Source: Streptomyces sp. CB01373 (GTDB taxonomy: Bacteria > Actinomycetota > Actinomycetes > Streptomycetales > Streptomycetaceae). Taken from it: DNA of 64,000 bases. Below the pieces are notes generated by a model. The model ran no database searches. It saw only the letters and a program-made list of their open reading frames with translations, and was not told where the DNA came from. Below, piece by piece: positions 37,188 to 46,668 of the stretch (positions are counted from its first letter, which is position 1; every line of letters begins with the position of its first letter). A program made the position numbers and the translations under genes. Location of the stretch: contig NZ_NNBK01000013.1 of assembly GCF_002803075.1 (NCBI RefSeq), forward strand, positions 1 through 64,000. The letters are read 5' to 3'.

Positions 37188-38282
37188 GTGACCGACGTGA
37201 CCAACGGCGTCCTGCACACCCTGTTCCACTCGGAGCAGGGGGGCCATGAGCAGGTCGTGCTCTGTCAGGACCGCGCCAGCGGCCTCAAGGCCGTCATCGC
37301 CATCCATTCCACCGCCCTGGGCCCCGCGCTCGGCGGTACGCGCTTCTACCCGTACGCGAACGAGGAGCAGGCCGTCGCCGACGCGCTGAACCTCGCGCGT
37401 GGCATGTCGTACAAGAACGCCATGGCCGGCCTCGCCCTCGGCGGCGGCAAGGCCGTGATCATCGGTGACCCGGAGAAGATCAAGACCGAGGAACTTCTGC
37501 TCGCCTACGGGCGGTTCGTCGCCTCGCTCGGCGGGCGCTACGTCACCGCGTGTGACGTCGGCACGTACGTGGCCGACATGGACGTCGTGGCACGCGAGTG
37601 CCGGTGGACCACCGGCCGCTCGCCCGAGAACGGTGGCGCGGGCGACTCCTCGGTGCTGACCGCCTTCGGCGTCTACCAGGGCATGCGGGCCTCCGCCCAG
37701 CACCTGTGGGGCGACCCGTCGCTGCGCGACCGCAAGGTCGGCGTCGCGGGCGTCGGCAAGGTCGGGTACTACCTCGTGGAGCACCTGGTCAAGGAGGGTG
37801 CCCAGGTCGTGATCACGGACGTGCGGCAGGACGCAGTACGGCGCGTCACCGACCAGTACCCCGCCGTGGCGGTGGCCGCCGACACCGACGCGCTGATCCG
37901 GACCGAGGGGCTGGACATCTATGCCCCATGCGCTCTCGGCGGCGCCCTGAACGACGACACCGTGCCGGTGCTGACCGCCAAGGTGGTGTGCGGCGCGGCG
38001 AACAACCAGCTCGCCCACCCGGGCGTCGAGAAGGATCTGGCCGACCGCTCGATCCTCTACACGCCGGACTACGTGGTGAACGCCGGCGGTGTCATCCAGG
38101 TCGCCGACGAACTGAACGGCTTCGACTTCGACCGGTGCAAGGCGAAGGCGTCGGAGATCTTCGACACCACGCTCGCCATATTCGCACGTGCGAAGGAAGA
38201 CGGGATTCCGCCGGCCGCCGCGGCCGACCGGATCGCCGAGCAGCGGATGTCGGAAGCCAGGGAAGCCCGGACCGCCCGCTGA
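37188..38282 (+). CDS. vdh: Valine (branched-chain amino acid) dehydrogenase
   Basis: A 364-residue NAD+-dependent enzyme that deaminates valine, leucine and isoleucine to 2-oxo acids, supplying precursors of branched fatty acids and polyketides. The catalytic Lys lies in GLALGGGKAVIIGDP, the hexapeptide-type substrate region in YKNAMAGLALGGGK, and the NAD fold reads VGVAGVGKVGYYLVEHL. Length and N-terminus (TDVTNGVLHTLFHSEQGGHE) match the S. coelicolor enzyme. GTG 37188 has GGGAG 9 bases upstream; open frame further left has no site. The 280-base upstream region should hold its regulated promoter. Confidence 0.96.
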   Translation: MTDVTNGVLHTLFHSEQGGHEQVVLCQDRASGLKAVIAIHSTALGPALGGTRFYPYANEEQAVADALNLARGMSYKNAMAGLALGGGKAVIIGDPEKIKTEELLLAYGRFVASLGGRYVTACDVGTYVADMDVVARECRWTTGRSPENGGAGDSSVLTAFGVYQGMRASAQHLWGDPSLRDRKVGVAGVGKVGYYLVEHLVKEGAQVVITDVRQDAVRRVTDQYPAVAVAADTDALIRTEGLDIYAPCALGGALNDDTVPVLTAKVVCGAANNQLAHPGVEKDLADRSILYTPDYVVNAGGVIQVADELNGFDFDRCKAKASEIFDTTLAIFARAKEDGIPPAAAADRIAEQRMSEAREARTAR

Positions 38283-38369
38283 CGGTACGGCGGACGTCGC
38301 ACGTCCGTGCGGTACCTGCCGGTGGACGGTTGGAGAGAACTCTCACTTCCACCGGCGGGTCGTCCGCGG

Positions 38370-38395
38370 ATAAGTGGTTAAAATCGCCACTGACC
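38370..38395 (+). promoter_or_regulatory. AT-rich inverted repeat upstream of the DUF3073 gene
   Basis: AGTGG (38373-38377) and CCACT (38387-38391) flank TTAAAATCG in an otherwise GC-rich leader about 200 bases before the gene at 38582. It may be an operator or a -10 region (TAAAAT). Suggestive only. Confidence 0.35.
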
Positions 38396-38581
38396 AGCAA
38401 GGACAGGCTTCCTCGACGGTCCTGTGCACACGCGCGTCCGGTGGGCGACGTACCGTATGGGCGCGGGCTCAGGTACCGTGGAAGCCCTACGGACCGGTCT
38501 CTCCACGGAGAGCCCGTTCCGGATCATGAACGCGTGTCAGACTCTGGGGCCATCGAGCCCCGTCGTTGAGGGGGTCGAGCC

Positions 38582-38833
38582 ATGGGGCGCGGCCGGGCCA
38601 AGGCCAAGCAGACGAAGGTCGCCCGCCAGCTGAAGTACAACAGCGGTGGGACGGATCTCTCACGCCTGGCCGAGGAGCTGGGCGCATCGACGTCGAATCA
38701 GTCGCCGAACGGCGACCGCTTCGAGGACGATGAGCAGGACGACGACGTGTACTCACGGTACGCCGAGTTGTACGAGGACGACGGCGAGGACGAGGACGAC
38801 AACTCCTCGCGGCAGCACCGCCGCGGCGCATAA
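38582..38833 (+). CDS. DUF3073 acidic small protein
   Basis: An 83-residue protein: a basic head (MGRGRAKAKQTKVARQLKYN) followed by a strongly acidic tail (EDDEQDDDVYSRYAELYEDD, EDEDD). This is the pattern of the actinobacterial DUF3073 family, of unknown function. The charge split suggests binding to nucleic acid or to a basic protein. GAGGGGG lies upstream of ATG 38582. A terminator follows at 38883. The purM gene converges from the right. Confidence 0.88.
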   Translation: MGRGRAKAKQTKVARQLKYNSGGTDLSRLAEELGASTSNQSPNGDRFEDDEQDDDVYSRYAELYEDDGEDEDDNSSRQHRRGA

Positions 38834-38882
38834 CGCCCGCGGCGGCTCAGCCGTATCCGGCGTGCCGTAGGCATCGCACCTC

Positions 38883-38916
38883 ACCCGGTCCGGGGCTCAC
38901 ACACCGGACCGGGTTT
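38883..38916. terminator. Hairpin between DUF3073 gene and purM
   Basis: ACCCGGTCCGG / CCGGACCGGGT with a 10-base loop and a short TTT on the plus strand; serves the DUF3073 gene and possibly purM. Confidence 0.75.
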
Positions 38917-38984
38917 CGTGCGCCCGCTGACGGCCGCCGACGCCCACCGGGCATCGGCGGCCGGAGCGTGCCGGTCACGGGAAC

Positions 38985-40052
38985 TCACTCGTGGTCCCCC
39001 ACCAGGGCCGCGCCCGTGGTGTGCGCGCCTCGGTCGGTGATCTCGCCGGCCACCCAGGCGTCGAGACCTCGGTCGGCCAGGGTGGCGAGGGCCACGTCGA
39101 CCGACTCCTCGGGCACGATCGCGATCATGCCCACACCCATGTTGAGGGTCTTCTCCAGCTCCAGCCGCTCGACGTCGCCGGTCCTGGCGACCAGGTCGAA
39201 GACGGGGGCCGGGGTCCAGGTGGCGCGGTCGACCACGGCGTGCAGACCGTCCGGGATCACCCGGGCCAGGTTGGCGGCGAGCCCGCCGCCGGTGACGTGG
39301 CTGAAGGCGTGCACCTCGGTGGTCCGGATCAGGGCCAGGCAGTCCAGCGAGTAGATCCTGGTCGGCTCCAGCAGCTCCTCGCCGAGGGTGCGGCCGAGGT
39401 CTTCGACATGCGCCTCCAGCGGCAGTCCGCCCCGGTCCAGCAGCACATGCCTGACCAGGGAGTACCCGTTGGAGTGAAGCCCGGAGGACGCCATGGCGAT
39501 CACCGCGTCACCCTTGCGGATGCGATCCGGGCCGAGCAGCCGGTCCGCCTCCACGACGCCCGTGCCCGCGCCGGCGACGTCGAAGTCGTCCTCACCGAGC
39601 AGCCCCGGGTGCTCGGCGGTCTCGCCGCCGATCAGCGCGCAGCCGGCCAGGACGCAGCCCTCGGCGATGCCCTTGACGATGGCGGCGACCCGCTCGGGGT
39701 GGACCTTGCCGACGCAGATGTAGTCGGTCATGAACAGCGGCTCGGCACCGCACACCACGATGTCGTCCATGACCATGGCGACCAGGTCGTGACCGATGGT
39801 GTCGTACACGCCGAGCCTGCGGGCGATGTCGACCTTGGTGCCGACTCCGTCCGTGGCGGAGGCGAGCAGCGGGCGCTCGTAGTGCTTGAGGGCGGAGGCG
39901 TCGAAGAGGCCGGCGAAGCCGCCGAGGCCACCGAGCACCTCGGGGCGGCGGGTCTTCTTCACCCACTCCTTCATGAGCTCTACGGCGCGGTCGCCCGCCT
40001 CGATGTCGACGCCGGCGCTCGCGTAGCTGGCGCCAGTGGTCTCGGAAGACAT
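38985..40052 (-). CDS. purM: Phosphoribosylformylglycinamidine cyclo-ligase
   Basis: AIR synthetase (355 residues), fifth step of purine synthesis: ATP-dependent ring closure of FGAM to AIR. The sequence shows the ATP-binding segment SATDGVGTKVDIA, the metal-binding Asp cluster VMDDIVVCGAEPLFMTDY, ALIGGETAEHPG and FSHVTGGGLAANLARV. ATG 40052 begins MSSETTGASYASAGVDI. It lies 32 bases after purF on the same strand, so purF-purM are co-transcribed. Confidence 0.97.
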   Translation of the reverse strand: MSSETTGASYASAGVDIEAGDRAVELMKEWVKKTRRPEVLGGLGGFAGLFDASALKHYERPLLASATDGVGTKVDIARRLGVYDTIGHDLVAMVMDDIVVCGAEPLFMTDYICVGKVHPERVAAIVKGIAEGCVLAGCALIGGETAEHPGLLGEDDFDVAGAGTGVVEADRLLGPDRIRKGDAVIAMASSGLHSNGYSLVRHVLLDRGGLPLEAHVEDLGRTLGEELLEPTRIYSLDCLALIRTTEVHAFSHVTGGGLAANLARVIPDGLHAVVDRATWTPAPVFDLVARTGDVERLELEKTLNMGVGMIAIVPEESVDVALATLADRGLDAWVAGEITDRGAHTTGAALVGDHE

Positions 40053-40084
40053 GACCTTGGGAACCTCTGTGTCGTCTTGCGTGC

Positions 40085-41614
40085 TTACGGACGGCGGATC
40101 GCGTCGGTCGCGGCCGTGGCGGCCGGGCCGGCGGCCAGCTCGGACTCCAGCAGCTGCTTGCCGAGCAGCTCGGGGTCGGGCAGTTCCATCGGGTACTCGC
40201 CGTCGAAGCAGGCGCGGCACAGGTTCGGCTTGGCGATGGTGGTCGCCTCGATCATGGCGTCGATGGAGATGTACGCCAGCGAGTCGGCGCCCAGGGAGGT
40301 GCCGATCTCGTCGACGCTCATGCCGTTGGCGATGAGTTCGGCCCGGGTGGCGAAGTCGATGCCGAAGAAGCAGGGCCACTTCACCGGCGGCGAGGAGATC
40401 CGGATGTGCACCTCGGCGGCGCCGGCCTCGCGGAGCATCCGTACCAGGGCCCGCTGGGTGTTGCCGCGCACGATCGAGTCGTCGACGACGACCAGGCGCT
40501 TGCCCTTGATGACTTCCTTCAGCGGGTTCAGCTTCAGGCGGATACCGAGCTGGCGGATGGTCTGCGAGGGCTGGATGAAGGTCCGGCCGACGTAGGCGTT
40601 CTTCACCAGGCCGCTGCCGAAGGGGATGCCGGAGGCCTCCGCGTAGCCGACGGCGGCGGGGGTGCCGGACTCCGGGGTCGCTATGACGAGGTCGGCCTCG
40701 ACGGGGGCCTCCTTCGCCAGGCGGCGGCCCATCTCGACCCGGGAGAGGTAGACGTTCCGGCCTGCGATGTCGGTGTCCGGGCGGGCCAGGTACACGTACT
40801 CGAAGACACAGCCCTTGGGCTTCGCTTCCGCGAATCGGGAGGTGCGCAGACCGTTCTCGTCGATGGCGACGAACTCGCCGGGCTCGATCTCGCGGACGAA
40901 GCTGGCGCCGGTGATGTCCAGCGCGGCGGTCTCCGAGGCGACGACCCAGCCGCGCTCCAGGCGGCCCAGGACAAGCGGGCGGATGCCCTGCGGGTCACGG
41001 GCGGCGTAGAGGGTGTGCTCGTCCATGAAGACGAGGCTGAAGGCGCCCTTGACCTGCGGGAGGACGGCGTGGGCCGCCTCCTCGATGGTCAGCGGCTTGC
41101 CGTCGGCGTCGACCTGGGCGGCCAGCAGGGCCGTGAGCAGGTCGGTGTCGTTGGTGGCCGCGACGCGGGTGGAGCGCCCGTTGTTGTCCTTCGGCAGGTC
41201 GGCGACCAGCTCGGCGAGCCGGGCGGTGTTGACCAGGTTGCCGTTGTGTCCGAGGGCGATCGATCCGTGCGCGGTGGCGCGGAACGTCGGCTGGGCGTTC
41301 TCCCACACGGAGGCGCCGGTGGTCGAGTAGCGGGCGTGTCCGACCGCGATGTGACCCTGGAGGGAACCGAGCGAGGTCTCGTCGAAGACCTGGGAGACCA
41401 GTCCCATGTCCTTGAAGACGAGGATCTGGGAGCCGTTGCTGACCGCGATGCCCGCGGATTCCTGGCCCCGATGCTGGAGGGCGTACAGCCCGAAGTACGT
41501 GAGCTTCGCGACCTCTTCACCCGGGGCCCAGACTCCGAAGACGCCACACGCGTCCTGGGGGCCCTTCTCTCCGGGGAGCAGGTCGTGGTTGAGTCGTCCG
41601 TCACCACGTGGCAC
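40085..41614 (-). CDS. purF: Amidophosphoribosyltransferase
   Basis: The committing enzyme of purine synthesis (509 residues): transfers glutamine amide N to PRPP. After a 22-residue propeptide the catalytic Cys appears in GPQDACGVFGVWAPG, where removal of the propeptide would expose it as the N-terminal nucleophile. The glutaminase half has RYSTTGASVWENAQP and LGHNGNLVN; the PRPP loop is VVVDDSIVRGNTQRALV. Cys residues for an Fe-S cluster (WPCFFGID, LCRACFDG) are present as in Bacillus-type PurF. GTG 41614 is the best start by length. Confidence 0.97.
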   Translation of the reverse strand: MPRGDGRLNHDLLPGEKGPQDACGVFGVWAPGEEVAKLTYFGLYALQHRGQESAGIAVSNGSQILVFKDMGLVSQVFDETSLGSLQGHIAVGHARYSTTGASVWENAQPTFRATAHGSIALGHNGNLVNTARLAELVADLPKDNNGRSTRVAATNDTDLLTALLAAQVDADGKPLTIEEAAHAVLPQVKGAFSLVFMDEHTLYAARDPQGIRPLVLGRLERGWVVASETAALDITGASFVREIEPGEFVAIDENGLRTSRFAEAKPKGCVFEYVYLARPDTDIAGRNVYLSRVEMGRRLAKEAPVEADLVIATPESGTPAAVGYAEASGIPFGSGLVKNAYVGRTFIQPSQTIRQLGIRLKLNPLKEVIKGKRLVVVDDSIVRGNTQRALVRMLREAGAAEVHIRISSPPVKWPCFFGIDFATRAELIANGMSVDEIGTSLGADSLAYISIDAMIEATTIAKPNLCRACFDGEYPMELPDPELLGKQLLESELAAGPAATAATDAIRRP

Positions 41615-41849
41615 GGTTCCGAGTGTAGGCGAGGTCGACCACTGGTCCGAATTGGGGGATGCGCGCAGGTCCGGGGCCACTTTCCCCGTCGCCTCGCACG
41701 CGCCGTCGGCGTTTCAGCAGGTCAGGGCGCTGTGTCGATCATCCGTCCGCCGGGTGGGGTACCGCCGGGAAGGCGCCGCGGACTTTTCCTGGCGGACATG
41801 AGTGAGGTGTCGCACACCATTGGGGCCGTGGATGCCTCGGGGAGCGGGT

Positions 41850-42653
41850 TCAGGCCAGGAGCGGCAGCAGCCCGCCGAGATCGGCGCGCTCCCCGCTCGC
41901 GCTGACCTGGGCGGCCGCCACGGCGTCCCGCCACGCCAGCCGGCCGGCGGCCAGCCTGACCCAGGTCAGCGGGTCGGTCTCGACGACGTTGGGCGGGGTG
42001 CCGCGGGTGTGCCGGGGGCCTTCCACGCACTGCACGACGGCGTACGGCGGGATGCGCACCTCGGTCGATCCGCCGGGCGCACGGGCGGCGAGCGCGTCGG
42101 CGAGCAGCCGGGTGGCGGCGGCCAGCGCCTGGCGGTCGTGGGGGATGTCCAGGCCCGGCACGGCGGCGTTCAGGTCGTCGGTGTGGACGACGAGCTCGAC
42201 GGTGCGGGTGACGACGTAGTCGGCCAGCGGCAGGGCGCCCGCGCTGGTGCCGAGCAGCCGGGTGCCGGGGTGCGCGGCGAGAGCGGCCGTGAAGTCCCGC
42301 TCGGTGGCGTCGAGGTAGGCGCCGAGGTCCGGGTTCCGCTCGGCGAGTTGGCGGGCGTGGGCGGCGATGGCGGCGGCGTCGGCGCCGATGGCCGACGGCC
42401 AGTCGAGCAGGGCGCCGTCCTGCCGGGCCGGCTCGGGTTCCTCGAGCAGCCGGCCGACGGCCGACAGCGCCATGCCGACGTGGGCGGCCAGATCCCGCAC
42501 GGTCCAGTCCCCGAGCCGCGTGGGCAGCGCGAGCTGCTCGGCGGTCAGCACACGCACGGCATCCCGCACATGCCCGAACTGCGCCAGCACGGCACCACGG
42601 GTCCGCTCGGGGTCGTAGGTCCGGGACCGGGAGCGCTTCTTGACCGGGCTCAT
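41850..42653 (-). CDS. Mycothiol-dependent maleylpyruvate isomerase-type protein
   Basis: A 267-residue DinB/MDMPI-fold protein. The N-terminal four-helix domain has the metal-ligand pattern WTVRDLAAHVGMAL (His), and TRTVELVVHTDDL (Glu and His) near residue 165. The C-terminal third resembles a sterol-carrier-like domain (TDPLTWVRLAAGRLAWRDAV). Such proteins use mycothiol, the actinobacterial thiol, as cofactor for isomerase or transferase reactions; the exact substrate is unknown. It sits between purF and purL but is separated by terminators and seems unrelated to purines. Confidence 0.82.
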   Translation of the reverse strand: MSPVKKRSRSRTYDPERTRGAVLAQFGHVRDAVRVLTAEQLALPTRLGDWTVRDLAAHVGMALSAVGRLLEEPEPARQDGALLDWPSAIGADAAAIAAHARQLAERNPDLGAYLDATERDFTAALAAHPGTRLLGTSAGALPLADYVVTRTVELVVHTDDLNAAVPGLDIPHDRQALAAATRLLADALAARAPGGSTEVRIPPYAVVQCVEGPRHTRGTPPNVVETDPLTWVRLAAGRLAWRDAVAAAQVSASGERADLGGLLPLLA

Positions 42654-42726
42654 GCCGGCGAGCCTATGCCTTCACGGCGGCGCGGCCGTCCCGGCCGTGA
42701 CCGGCGGCCGAGACGGTGGCGGAACG

Positions 42727-42768
42727 CGCGGGCAGGCCCCGCCCTGAACCGGGCGGGGCCTGCCCGCG
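42727..42768. terminator. Terminator after purL
   Basis: 18-bp stem (42727-42744 with 42751-42768) with a six-base loop directly after the purL stop, before the MDMPI-type gene's promoter. Confidence 0.85.
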
Positions 42769-42782
42769 TACGTCGACGGGGC

Positions 42783-45041
42783 TTACGCCAGCAGCGCCGG
42801 GATCGTTCCCTCGTGGGACTCGCGCAGGGTGGCGAGGGGGAGTTCGAACTCGCCCTGGAGCTCCACCGTGTCGCCGTCGATGACGCCGATGCGGGTGGCG
42901 GGCAGGGCCCGGGCGCCGCACATGTCGTTGAAGCGGACCTCCTCGGAGCGCGGCACGGCCACGACGGCTCGGCCGGCCGACTCCGAGAACAGGAAGGTGA
43001 AGGCGTCCAGGCCGTCGGGTACGACCAGACGCGCGCCCTTGCCGCCCAGCAGGGCGGACTCCACGACCGCCTGGACGAGGCCGCCGTCGGACAGGTCGTG
43101 CGCGGAGTCGATCATGCCGTCGCGGGAGGCGGAGATCAGGATCTCGGCCAGCAGGCGCTCACGCTCCAGGTCGACCTTCGGGGGCAGGCCGCCGAGGTGG
43201 TCGTGGACCACCTGCGACCAGGCCGAGCCGCCGAACTCCTCGCGGGTGTCGCCGAGGAGGTACAGGAGCTGGCCCTCCTCCTGGAAGGCGACCGGGGTGC
43301 GGCGGGCCACGTCGTCGATCACGCCGAGGACGGCGACCACCGGGGTCGGGTGGATGGCGGCCTCGCCCGTCTGGTTGTAGAGCGAGACGTTGCCGCCGGT
43401 CACCGGGGTGCCCAGTTGCTTGCAGCCGTCCGCCAGACCGCGCACGGCCTCCGCGAACTGCCACATGACCGCCGGGTCCTCGGGCGAGCCGAAGTTCAGG
43501 CAGTCGGAGACCGCCAGCGGCTTCGCGCCCGTGGTGGCGACGTTGCGGTACGCCTCCGCCAGCGCGAGCTGCGCGCCCGTGTACGGGTCGAGCCTGGCGT
43601 AGCGGCCGTTGCCGTCGGTGGCGAGGGCGACGCCGAGGCCGGTCTCCTCGTCGATCCGGATCATGCCGGAGTCCTCGGGCATGGCCAGCACGGTGTTGCC
43701 CTGCACGAAGTGGTCGTACTGCTGGGTGATCCACTTCTTGGACGCCTGGTTCGGGGACGCCACCAGCTTCAGGACCTGGTCCTTCAGCTCCTCGGACGTC
43801 TGCGGACGCGGCAGCTTGTTCGCGTCGTCGGCCTGGAGGGCGTCCTGCCACTCCGGGCGCGCGTACGGGCGCTCGTAGACCGGGCCCTCGTGGGCGACCG
43901 TGCGCGGGTCGACGTCGACGATCTTGCCGCCGTGCCAGTAGATCTCCAGCCGGTCGCCGTCGGTCACCTCACCGATGACGGTGGCGATGACGTCCCACTT
44001 CTCGCAGATCTCCAGGAAGCGGTCGACCTTCTCCGGTTCGACGACCGCGCACATGCGCTCCTGCGACTCGCTCATGAGGATCTCCTCGGGCGAGAGCGTG
44101 GAGTCGCGCAGCGGGACGTCGTCCAGGATGACGCGCATGCCGCCGGAGCCGTTGGAGGCCAGCTCGCTCGTCGCGCAGGACAGACCGGCCGCGCCGAGGT
44201 CCTGGATGCCGACGACCAGCTTCTCGGCGAAGGCCTCCAGGGTGCACTCGATGAGCAGCTTCTCCTGGAAGGGGTCGCCGACCTGGACCGCCGGGCGCTT
44301 GGACGGCTTCGCGTCGTCGAAGGTCTCCGACGCGAGGATCGACGCGCCGCCGATGCCGTCGCCGCCCGTACGGGCCCCGTACAGGATGACCTTGTTGCCC
44401 GTGCCCGAGGCCTTGGCCAGGTGGATGTCCTCGTGCCGCATCACGCCGATACAGCCCGCGTTGACCAGCGGGTTGCCCTGGTAGCAGGCGTCGAAGACGA
44501 CCTCGCCGCCGATGTTGGGCAGGCCCAGGCAGTTGCCGTAGCCGCCGATGCCCGCCACCACGCCGGGGAGCACCCGCTTGGTGTCGGGGTGGTCGGCGGC
44601 GCCGAAGCGCAGCGGGTCGACGACGGCGACCGGGCGCGCGCCCATCGCGATGATGTCGCGCACGATGCCGCCGACGCCCGTGGCCGCGCCCTGGTAGGGC
44701 TCGACGTAGGAGGGGTGGTTGTGCGACTCGACCTTGAAGGTGACCGCGTAGCCCTGGCCGACGTCCACCACACCGGCGTTCTCGCCGATGCCGACGAGCA
44801 GGGCGTCGCTCTCGGGGGCCTTCTCGCCGAACTGGCGCAGGTGCACCTTGGAGGACTTGTACGAGCAGTGCTCGGACCACATCACGGAGTACATCGCGAG
44901 CTCGGCGCCGGTCGGGCGGCGGCCGAGGATCTCCACGACCCGCTCGTACTCGTCCTTCTTCAGGCCGAGTTCGGCCCAGGGCAGCTCGACGTCGGGGGTC
45001 GCGGCCGCGTGCTCGACCGTGTCCAGAGGCGTCCTGCTCAT
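42783..45041 (-). CDS. purL: FGAM synthase, large subunit (small-type PurL)
   Basis: The 752-residue ATP-binding subunit of phosphoribosylformylglycinamidine synthase; it needs PurQ (glutaminase) and PurS, both encoded just upstream. Motifs include KVESHNHPSYVEPYQGAATG, IGGYGNCLGLPNIGGE, DLGAAGLSCATSELA and HDLSDGGLVQAV. The ATG overlaps the purQ stop (ATGA), showing tight coupling. Domain composition and length match the Bacillus-type three-protein complex, not the 1300-residue fused enzyme. Confidence 0.97.
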   Translation of the reverse strand: MSRTPLDTVEHAAATPDVELPWAELGLKKDEYERVVEILGRRPTGAELAMYSVMWSEHCSYKSSKVHLRQFGEKAPESDALLVGIGENAGVVDVGQGYAVTFKVESHNHPSYVEPYQGAATGVGGIVRDIIAMGARPVAVVDPLRFGAADHPDTKRVLPGVVAGIGGYGNCLGLPNIGGEVVFDACYQGNPLVNAGCIGVMRHEDIHLAKASGTGNKVILYGARTGGDGIGGASILASETFDDAKPSKRPAVQVGDPFQEKLLIECTLEAFAEKLVVGIQDLGAAGLSCATSELASNGSGGMRVILDDVPLRDSTLSPEEILMSESQERMCAVVEPEKVDRFLEICEKWDVIATVIGEVTDGDRLEIYWHGGKIVDVDPRTVAHEGPVYERPYARPEWQDALQADDANKLPRPQTSEELKDQVLKLVASPNQASKKWITQQYDHFVQGNTVLAMPEDSGMIRIDEETGLGVALATDGNGRYARLDPYTGAQLALAEAYRNVATTGAKPLAVSDCLNFGSPEDPAVMWQFAEAVRGLADGCKQLGTPVTGGNVSLYNQTGEAAIHPTPVVAVLGVIDDVARRTPVAFQEEGQLLYLLGDTREEFGGSAWSQVVHDHLGGLPPKVDLERERLLAEILISASRDGMIDSAHDLSDGGLVQAVVESALLGGKGARLVVPDGLDAFTFLFSESAGRAVVAVPRSEEVRFNDMCGARALPATRIGVIDGDTVELQGEFELPLATLRESHEGTIPALLA

Positions 45042-45718
45042 GCGGTGACCAGCTTCTTGAGGATCGAGGTGAAGAACGGGAGACCGTCGGTGCGGCCGGT
45101 GCCGATCAGCGGCTCGGTGGCGTGCTCCGGGTGCGGCATGAGGCCCACGACGTTGCCGGCCTCGTTGGTGATGCCGGCGATGTCCCGCAGCGAGCCGTTC
45201 GGGTTGACGTCGAGGTAGCGGAAGGCGACGCGGCCCTCGGCCTCCAGCTTGTCCAGCGTGTACGCGTCGGCGACGTACCGCCCGTCCATGTTCTTCAGCG
45301 GGATGTGGATCTCCTGGCCTGCGGTGTAGTCGCTGGTCCAGGCGGTCGACGCGTTCTCCACCCGCAGCTTCTGGTCGCGGCAGATGAAGTGCAGGTGGTC
45401 GTTGCCGAGCATCGCGCCCGGGAGGAGATGGGCCTCGGTGAGCACCTGGAAGCCGTTGCAGATGCCGAGCACCGGCAGTCCGGCCCGCGCCTGCTCGATG
45501 ACGCTCCCCATCACCGGCGAGAAGCGCGAGATGGCTCCGGCCCGCAGGTAGTCGCCGTAGGAGAAACCACCGGGCAGGACGACCGCGTCGACCTGCTTGA
45601 GGTCCTTGTCCTTGTGCCAGAGAGCGACCGGTTCGGCACCGGCGAGGCGGATCGCCCGCTGGGTGTCACGGTCGTCCAGGCTGCCCGGGAAAGTGACGAC
45701 GCCAATACGAGCGGTCAC
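45038..45718 (-). CDS. purQ: FGAM synthase glutaminase subunit
   Basis: A 226-residue class I glutamine amidotransferase that delivers ammonia to PurL. The nucleophile lies in GLPVLGICNGFQVL, and the His-Glu pair in LMPHPEHATEP. Its start overlaps the purS stop and its stop overlaps the purL start by four bases each. Confidence 0.97.
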   Translation of the reverse strand: MTARIGVVTFPGSLDDRDTQRAIRLAGAEPVALWHKDKDLKQVDAVVLPGGFSYGDYLRAGAISRFSPVMGSVIEQARAGLPVLGICNGFQVLTEAHLLPGAMLGNDHLHFICRDQKLRVENASTAWTSDYTAGQEIHIPLKNMDGRYVADAYTLDKLEAEGRVAFRYLDVNPNGSLRDIAGITNEAGNVVGLMPHPEHATEPLIGTGRTDGLPFFTSILKKLVTA

Positions 45719-45987
45719 TTCGTGGCCCCCGCGACTACGTCATCGGACTCGACCTTGACGGTGAAGTCCTCGATCACGGTGTTGGCGAGGAAGGATTCGG
45801 CAAGATCGTGAATGCGGGCGAGCGCGGCCTCGTCGACGGGCCCGTCCACTTCCAGTTCGAATCGCTTTCCCTGACGGACGTCGGAGATGCCTTCGAAACC
45901 CAGCCGCGGCAGTGCGCGCTGCACCGCCTGGCCCTGGGGGTCGAGGATCTCCGGCTTGAGCATGACGTCGACTACGACGCGTGCCAC
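45715..45987 (-). CDS. purS: FGAM synthase subunit PurS
   Basis: A 90-residue ferredoxin-fold-like protein that bridges PurQ and PurL. It begins VARVVVDVMLKPEILDPQGQ. GTG 45987 is chosen because GGGAG lies 5 bases upstream; another GTG two codons earlier overlaps this site. First gene of the purSQL operon. Confidence 0.95.
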   Translation of the reverse strand: MARVVVDVMLKPEILDPQGQAVQRALPRLGFEGISDVRQGKRFELEVDGPVDEAALARIHDLAESFLANTVIEDFTVKVESDDVVAGATK

Positions 45988-46350
45988 TGGCACTCCCGGT
46001 GTGTGGTGCTGAGCAGGTTCCTTCAGACTACCCGTACAAAATTTCTACGCGAGTAGACTCGTAGGAAACTACGTGACGGCCGTCACGGCCCCACGCCGAC
46101 GGCCGGTCGTCGTGAAAAGTTCTGGGAAAGTTCGGGTTCGGCCCCTGATCCGGTATTGCGCCGGGACACGCGGACAGATTTAGTCGGGCTTCCCCTTGCA
46201 ATGCCCGGCACTGTACAAATGAATTGGCAACAGCCGATACTTTTCCCGATAACAGGCGGACAGTCGGCATCTTTGAACATCTCCGCACGTCATGCACGAC
46301 ATGACGGACCAGATGGACCGCAGAGGTGCCGCACGAAGGGACCGATATTC
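45988..46350. promoter_or_regulatory. AT-richer divergent region of purS and lsr2
   Basis: 363 bases between the divergent purSQL operon and lsr2. No gene seen. The middle (about 46020-46080 and 46175-46290) is clearly richer in A/T than the surroundings (for example ACAAAATTTCTACG and GTACAAATGAATTGGCAAC). Lsr2 binds AT-rich DNA, so autoregulation, and an effect on purSQL, are possible. No promoter is assigned. Confidence 0.5.
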
Positions 46351-46668
46351 GTGGCGCAGCGTGTCGTGGTCACTCTCTTTGACGACATCGACGGCTCGGA
46401 AGCGGCGGAAACGATCGCCTTCGGACTGGACGGCAGGTTCTACGAGATCGACCTGAACCAAGCCAATGCCAAGAAACTGCGTAAGGCGCTCGCACCGTAC
46501 GTGGAAGCCGGCCGCAAGCGGTCGAAGTCGGGCAAGACGTACCGGCAGACGGAGGTCGCTCCCGATCCCGCCGCCGTCCGCGCCTGGGCGCAGGCTCACA
46601 AAATGGACGTGCCGGCGCGCGGCCGCATCCCCAAGAAGGTCTACGAGGCGTTCAGCGCGGCCCAGTGA
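46351..46668 (+). CDS. lsr2: Nucleoid-associated silencer Lsr2
   Basis: A 105-residue xenogeneic silencer that bridges AT-rich DNA. The N-terminal dimerisation domain (AQRVVVTLFDDIDGSEAAE, then TIAFGLDGRFYEIDLN) is joined by a basic linker (GRKRSKSGKTYR) to the C-terminal DNA-binding domain with the AT-hook-like RGR in PARGRIPKKVYEAF. GTG 46351 has GAAGGG 10 bases upstream. Streptomyces often carry two paralogues; this gene is at the locus I remember for the main one. It is followed by tRNA-Gly genes. Confidence 0.95.
   Translation: MAQRVVVTLFDDIDGSEAAETIAFGLDGRFYEIDLNQANAKKLRKALAPYVEAGRKRSKSGKTYRQTEVAPDPAAVRAWAQAHKMDVPARGRIPKKVYEAFSAAQ

Noticed and set aside
41802..45218. A very long open frame antisense to purL
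   Set aside because: PurL on the other strand is unmistakable; the antisense frame is a by-product of GC3 bias.
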